From the NCBI GenBank assembly GCA_030765045.1, contig CM060972.1, positions 61,672,773 to 61,736,772 on the forward strand: DNA of 64,000 nucleotides, in the 5' to 3' direction. A model generated the notes under the pieces. That model did no database searches. It was not told the DNA's origin and saw nothing but the letters and a program-made list of their open reading frames with translations. Shown here one piece after another: positions 34,001 through 37,788 of this stretch. The DNA comes from Tenodera sinensis. Lineage: Eukaryota > Arthropoda > Insecta > Mantodea > Mantidae. The position numbers and the translations under genes are program-made. Positions within the stretch are counted from its first letter, which is position 1. The number at the start of each line of letters is the position of its first letter.

Positions 34001-37000
34001 CTGTCATCAAGATAAGTTGAAAACAGAAGTCTGGCAAGCAGCAGTAGCAAGCATATGAGGCCAGCCAAACATGAAGAAGTGGAGGATTTGCTATTTGAAT
34101 GGTTTGAACCCATGTGTTCACAAGCAAAGTAATATTATACAACAGTTATTTTCATTTTTTCTTAGAGATCATTAAAATAGAGCACCCTTATTTGTTCATA
34201 CCCATAGCAAGAGAAAAATTGAACTCAACAGTTATAATGAAAGAACTGAACCTATTAACAGTGAAGCAATACAAATCTATAAATATAACAAATATCTTAG
34301 AGACTATGAGCTTTGCTTATCTTAGTATTTGCTGCAAGAGTGGCACCAGTGATGCGACAGATATATCGTGAAACTGCAGTTTGCATTTGATTACAAGAAC
34401 TTGCAGCAAATACTAAGATAAGTAAAGCTTATAGTCCCTAAGATATTTGTTGTATTTACCAACAGTCATAGTTTGCCATTTCATGTAAGGGACTATATAT
34501 GTACATATTTTTACAAAATTTCATTAATTCAAACTTTGTTAAACTGAAATTGCTGTTAAATAAGGAAAATTGAAGCTATTAACAGTGAAGCAGCAAGATT
34601 CTAAAGTAAGAACAAATTAGAAACTAAAAACTTTACTTATCTTAGTAATGTTGCACGTGCAACATTACTAAGATAAGTGAAGTCTTTAGTTTCTAATTTG
34701 TTCTTCCTTTTGAAATTGCTGTTTTTCAGTCCCTTGAAATTCAGTTAAACAGGGATCTGCTGTGTACAGGCAAAGAGAGGAAGTTGCAAAAAAGGGAAAG
34801 AATGAAGGAGACTAGGTTCAAAGTAGAGGCCCTATATTTGGGTAGTAAACTATTATAGATTGGTGTGTATAATTTATCATGAAAAGCATGCCTTAAGGAA
34901 ATTCCAACAAATTCTCAGCTTCCTACATCTCTACTACTTTAGTCTAAGAAACATGTAAAGTTGCATTCAGGTTTTTAAACTTAATGAAACAAAAATCATA
35001 GAAAGTATACATAAATACAGAAGACTTACACACAATTGAGTACATCCCCCTTTTCAGGCAAGACAAGTTTAAACTCAGGCATGCCAGGAGCATTCAGAAG
35101 GACAGTGCCCATTCCACCAGAAGTAACACTTATATGAAGTGTTTGTGTAAATCTTCGGCAGGTCACATATTCTTTGGTGTTGCTGTCATAGATCACCAAT
35201 ATCCTGTGCAAAATAAAAGTTATTATTCCTGTTTCAGTAACAGTATCTAAAACAATAAACCTTCTTTTGCACCTCTGCAAGCAAGAATAAATGCATAAAA
35301 CTTAGGATGAAAATGAAGTCTATAATAGTGGAGAATGTCATTAAAATCTATAAATGGATGGTCGTGGTGATGGTGATCGTGATGATGGTGGTCATGGTGG
35401 CAGTGGCGATGATGGTGGTGACAGTGACAGTGATTTTGTTATTCCTGTTCTCAGCCACTGGGCCAGCAACACCCCCAGTAGTAACTAACAGTAGTAGGTC
35501 AAACACACAAGAAGCAACCGAATGCACAATAAAGGGGTACTTCTTAGACACCACTAGGACAATAATTGACCCAAGATGTTAATATAGGGTTATCAAACAT
35601 CTGGAAATTCCCAACTATTTGTCCAGCATCTGGAGAGAAGTTTTGAAAAGTCTTTAATGTCATACAGTTTGAGAAACAAACAGTGATCGTTAGAAAATGA
35701 ACTGATAACTGGGAAAATAAAGATGAATAATTAGCTATTAGCGGCAACTGCATCTTGCAATGACAACATAGCTGTGCTGGCTACAGTCAAAGAGCACACT
35801 CAACATTCAATGAGAGATAGGCAATGCAGCATTTGCACTCTGAGGCAAAATGTTGGTGTTCTGTACAGGCAAAACAATACAATGCTTTACTCTCACTCTT
35901 CCATTTGCATTTTGGTTATCAAAGAATAATGAAGTTGAAAATTAACAGTTTTGTTACAAGTCAAAATACCAAGACCAAAATGCTAATTCAATTATTGTCA
36001 TTAAAGTACCTACAAGTGTTTCAAGGCAGGAAAAAGTGATCACATTTAACATTTTACATTTCAGGATTTGAAGAAAATATAAATGCATGCACCTATGGGT
36101 ATATGTAAATAGCATTAAATATATATTAATATATGTAATAATATAAATATTGTGTATATATTAAATACATCAAATATATAAACAGTATTTAAATTATAAC
36201 TTTACATTATATTTGGAAATTATTGCATTGACCAATAATGTCTTACATTTTTTACCATTGTGTCCTACATTTCCATAAAATAATCTGGTAACCCTAGGTT
36301 AATGAGTCACCAATGTAAGTAAATTGTCGAACACCTGCATTGCACAGGATATTCTGACAATAAGCATGAATGAGGGTCACATTCAAAGTGATCATCTCTG
36401 GAGCTTCATTTGTAACAAGTTAAAAAATAAATCTCCAGAAAGTCGATTTTTCTGCACCCTGGACTGGTCCTATTGTCAGACAAGCTACCACATGTATGAA
36501 CACTGAATTTCACAGATAAAGCTACATGGATACTAATGTGATTAACAGGCCTTCTCTACTCCTTAACCTAGGCTTACCAGATGTCTGGAAATTCCCAGAT
36601 GTGCCCTACATTTTAACCATTTGTCCAGTATTAGGGGGGAATTTTTGAAAAGTCTCTATTGTCCTGCATTTTCATAAACAAGCAGTGATCATTAGAAGAT
36701 GAACTGCTAACTGTGAAAATAGAAATGAATATTGACTGTTAGCTGCAACTGCAACCTGCTATGGCAACATGGCTACACCAGCTACAGTCAAAGAGTATAC
36801 GCATGCATATAGTAATGTTGAACAAGAGATCGGCAATGCAGCATTTGCACTCCGAGGCAAAAGGTTGGTATTCTGTTGAGGCAAAGCAACATAACACTAT
36901 TGTTGAAAGCGTATTTTCACTAATAAGAACACAGTGGATAAATGAAAGGAATAAATTATCTGTTGATTCAGTTAGAGTTATTGTTTTAGTAAAGTACAAT

Positions 37001-37735
37001 TTTAAAAACTTCAGTTGTATGGAAATTCTTAATTATATTTCAAACAAGCTAGATGTTTTGCACAAAATTACTTCTGCAGAAAAATATAACTAACTGTGGT
37101 TCATGGTCACATTTAACACTATGTTTCAGGATTTTAAAAACATAAGTGGACATGCCTATGGGTATGTATAAATAGAATTTTAATTATAAATTTATATTAT
37201 TTTTGCATCGACCGGCAATGTCCTACATTTTTTATCATTGTGTCCTACATTTTTGTCAAATGTCCTACATTTGTTACCATTGTGTCCTACATTTTCACAA
37301 AATAATCTGGTAACCCTACCACAGCCATATTGCATTGCACCCAAAATTCAATATCAAGATTTCACTTGAAGAGCTTGTTCTGAAGTCTCTTGGATCCCCC
37401 CCCCCCATGGGTGTCGCAAAGGGGGGGGGGGCCAAGGAGGGGCCACAGCCCCCTTTTTAAGTTAATGCACTTAACGTGCAATTTTAATTTTGATGTACAG
37501 AACAATTTTTATTTAGCAAAAATTAATACGGTTATCCACAACAAATACTATGCCTTTTGAAAACAAAATAATGAATTAATATTGTTTGATTGCAAACTTC
37601 CAATATGTGGCCCCCCCCCCTGGAAAAGGGTCTGCTGATGGGGCTACATGGTCGTCCCATGTACATCTCCCCAAAAAAAGAATTTTTAAAAATGTGTGTG
37701 CGCGCGTGTGTGCGTGTGTGCGTGTGTGCGCGCGT

Positions 37736-37788
<53 letters not shown>

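Larger units (their letters stand above)
33870..34767 (+). pseudogene. pogo/Tigger transposon remnant
   Basis: NALTLKQKQQILYMVDSGEK resembles the CENP-B-type helix-turn-helix of pogo-family transposases, and MRPAKHEEVEDLLFEWFE follows in another frame. AATTCAGTTAAACAGGGATCTG at 34738-34759 resembles a pogo terminal repeat. The rest of the transposase is missing, and two palindromic elements are inserted. Confidence 0.6.
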
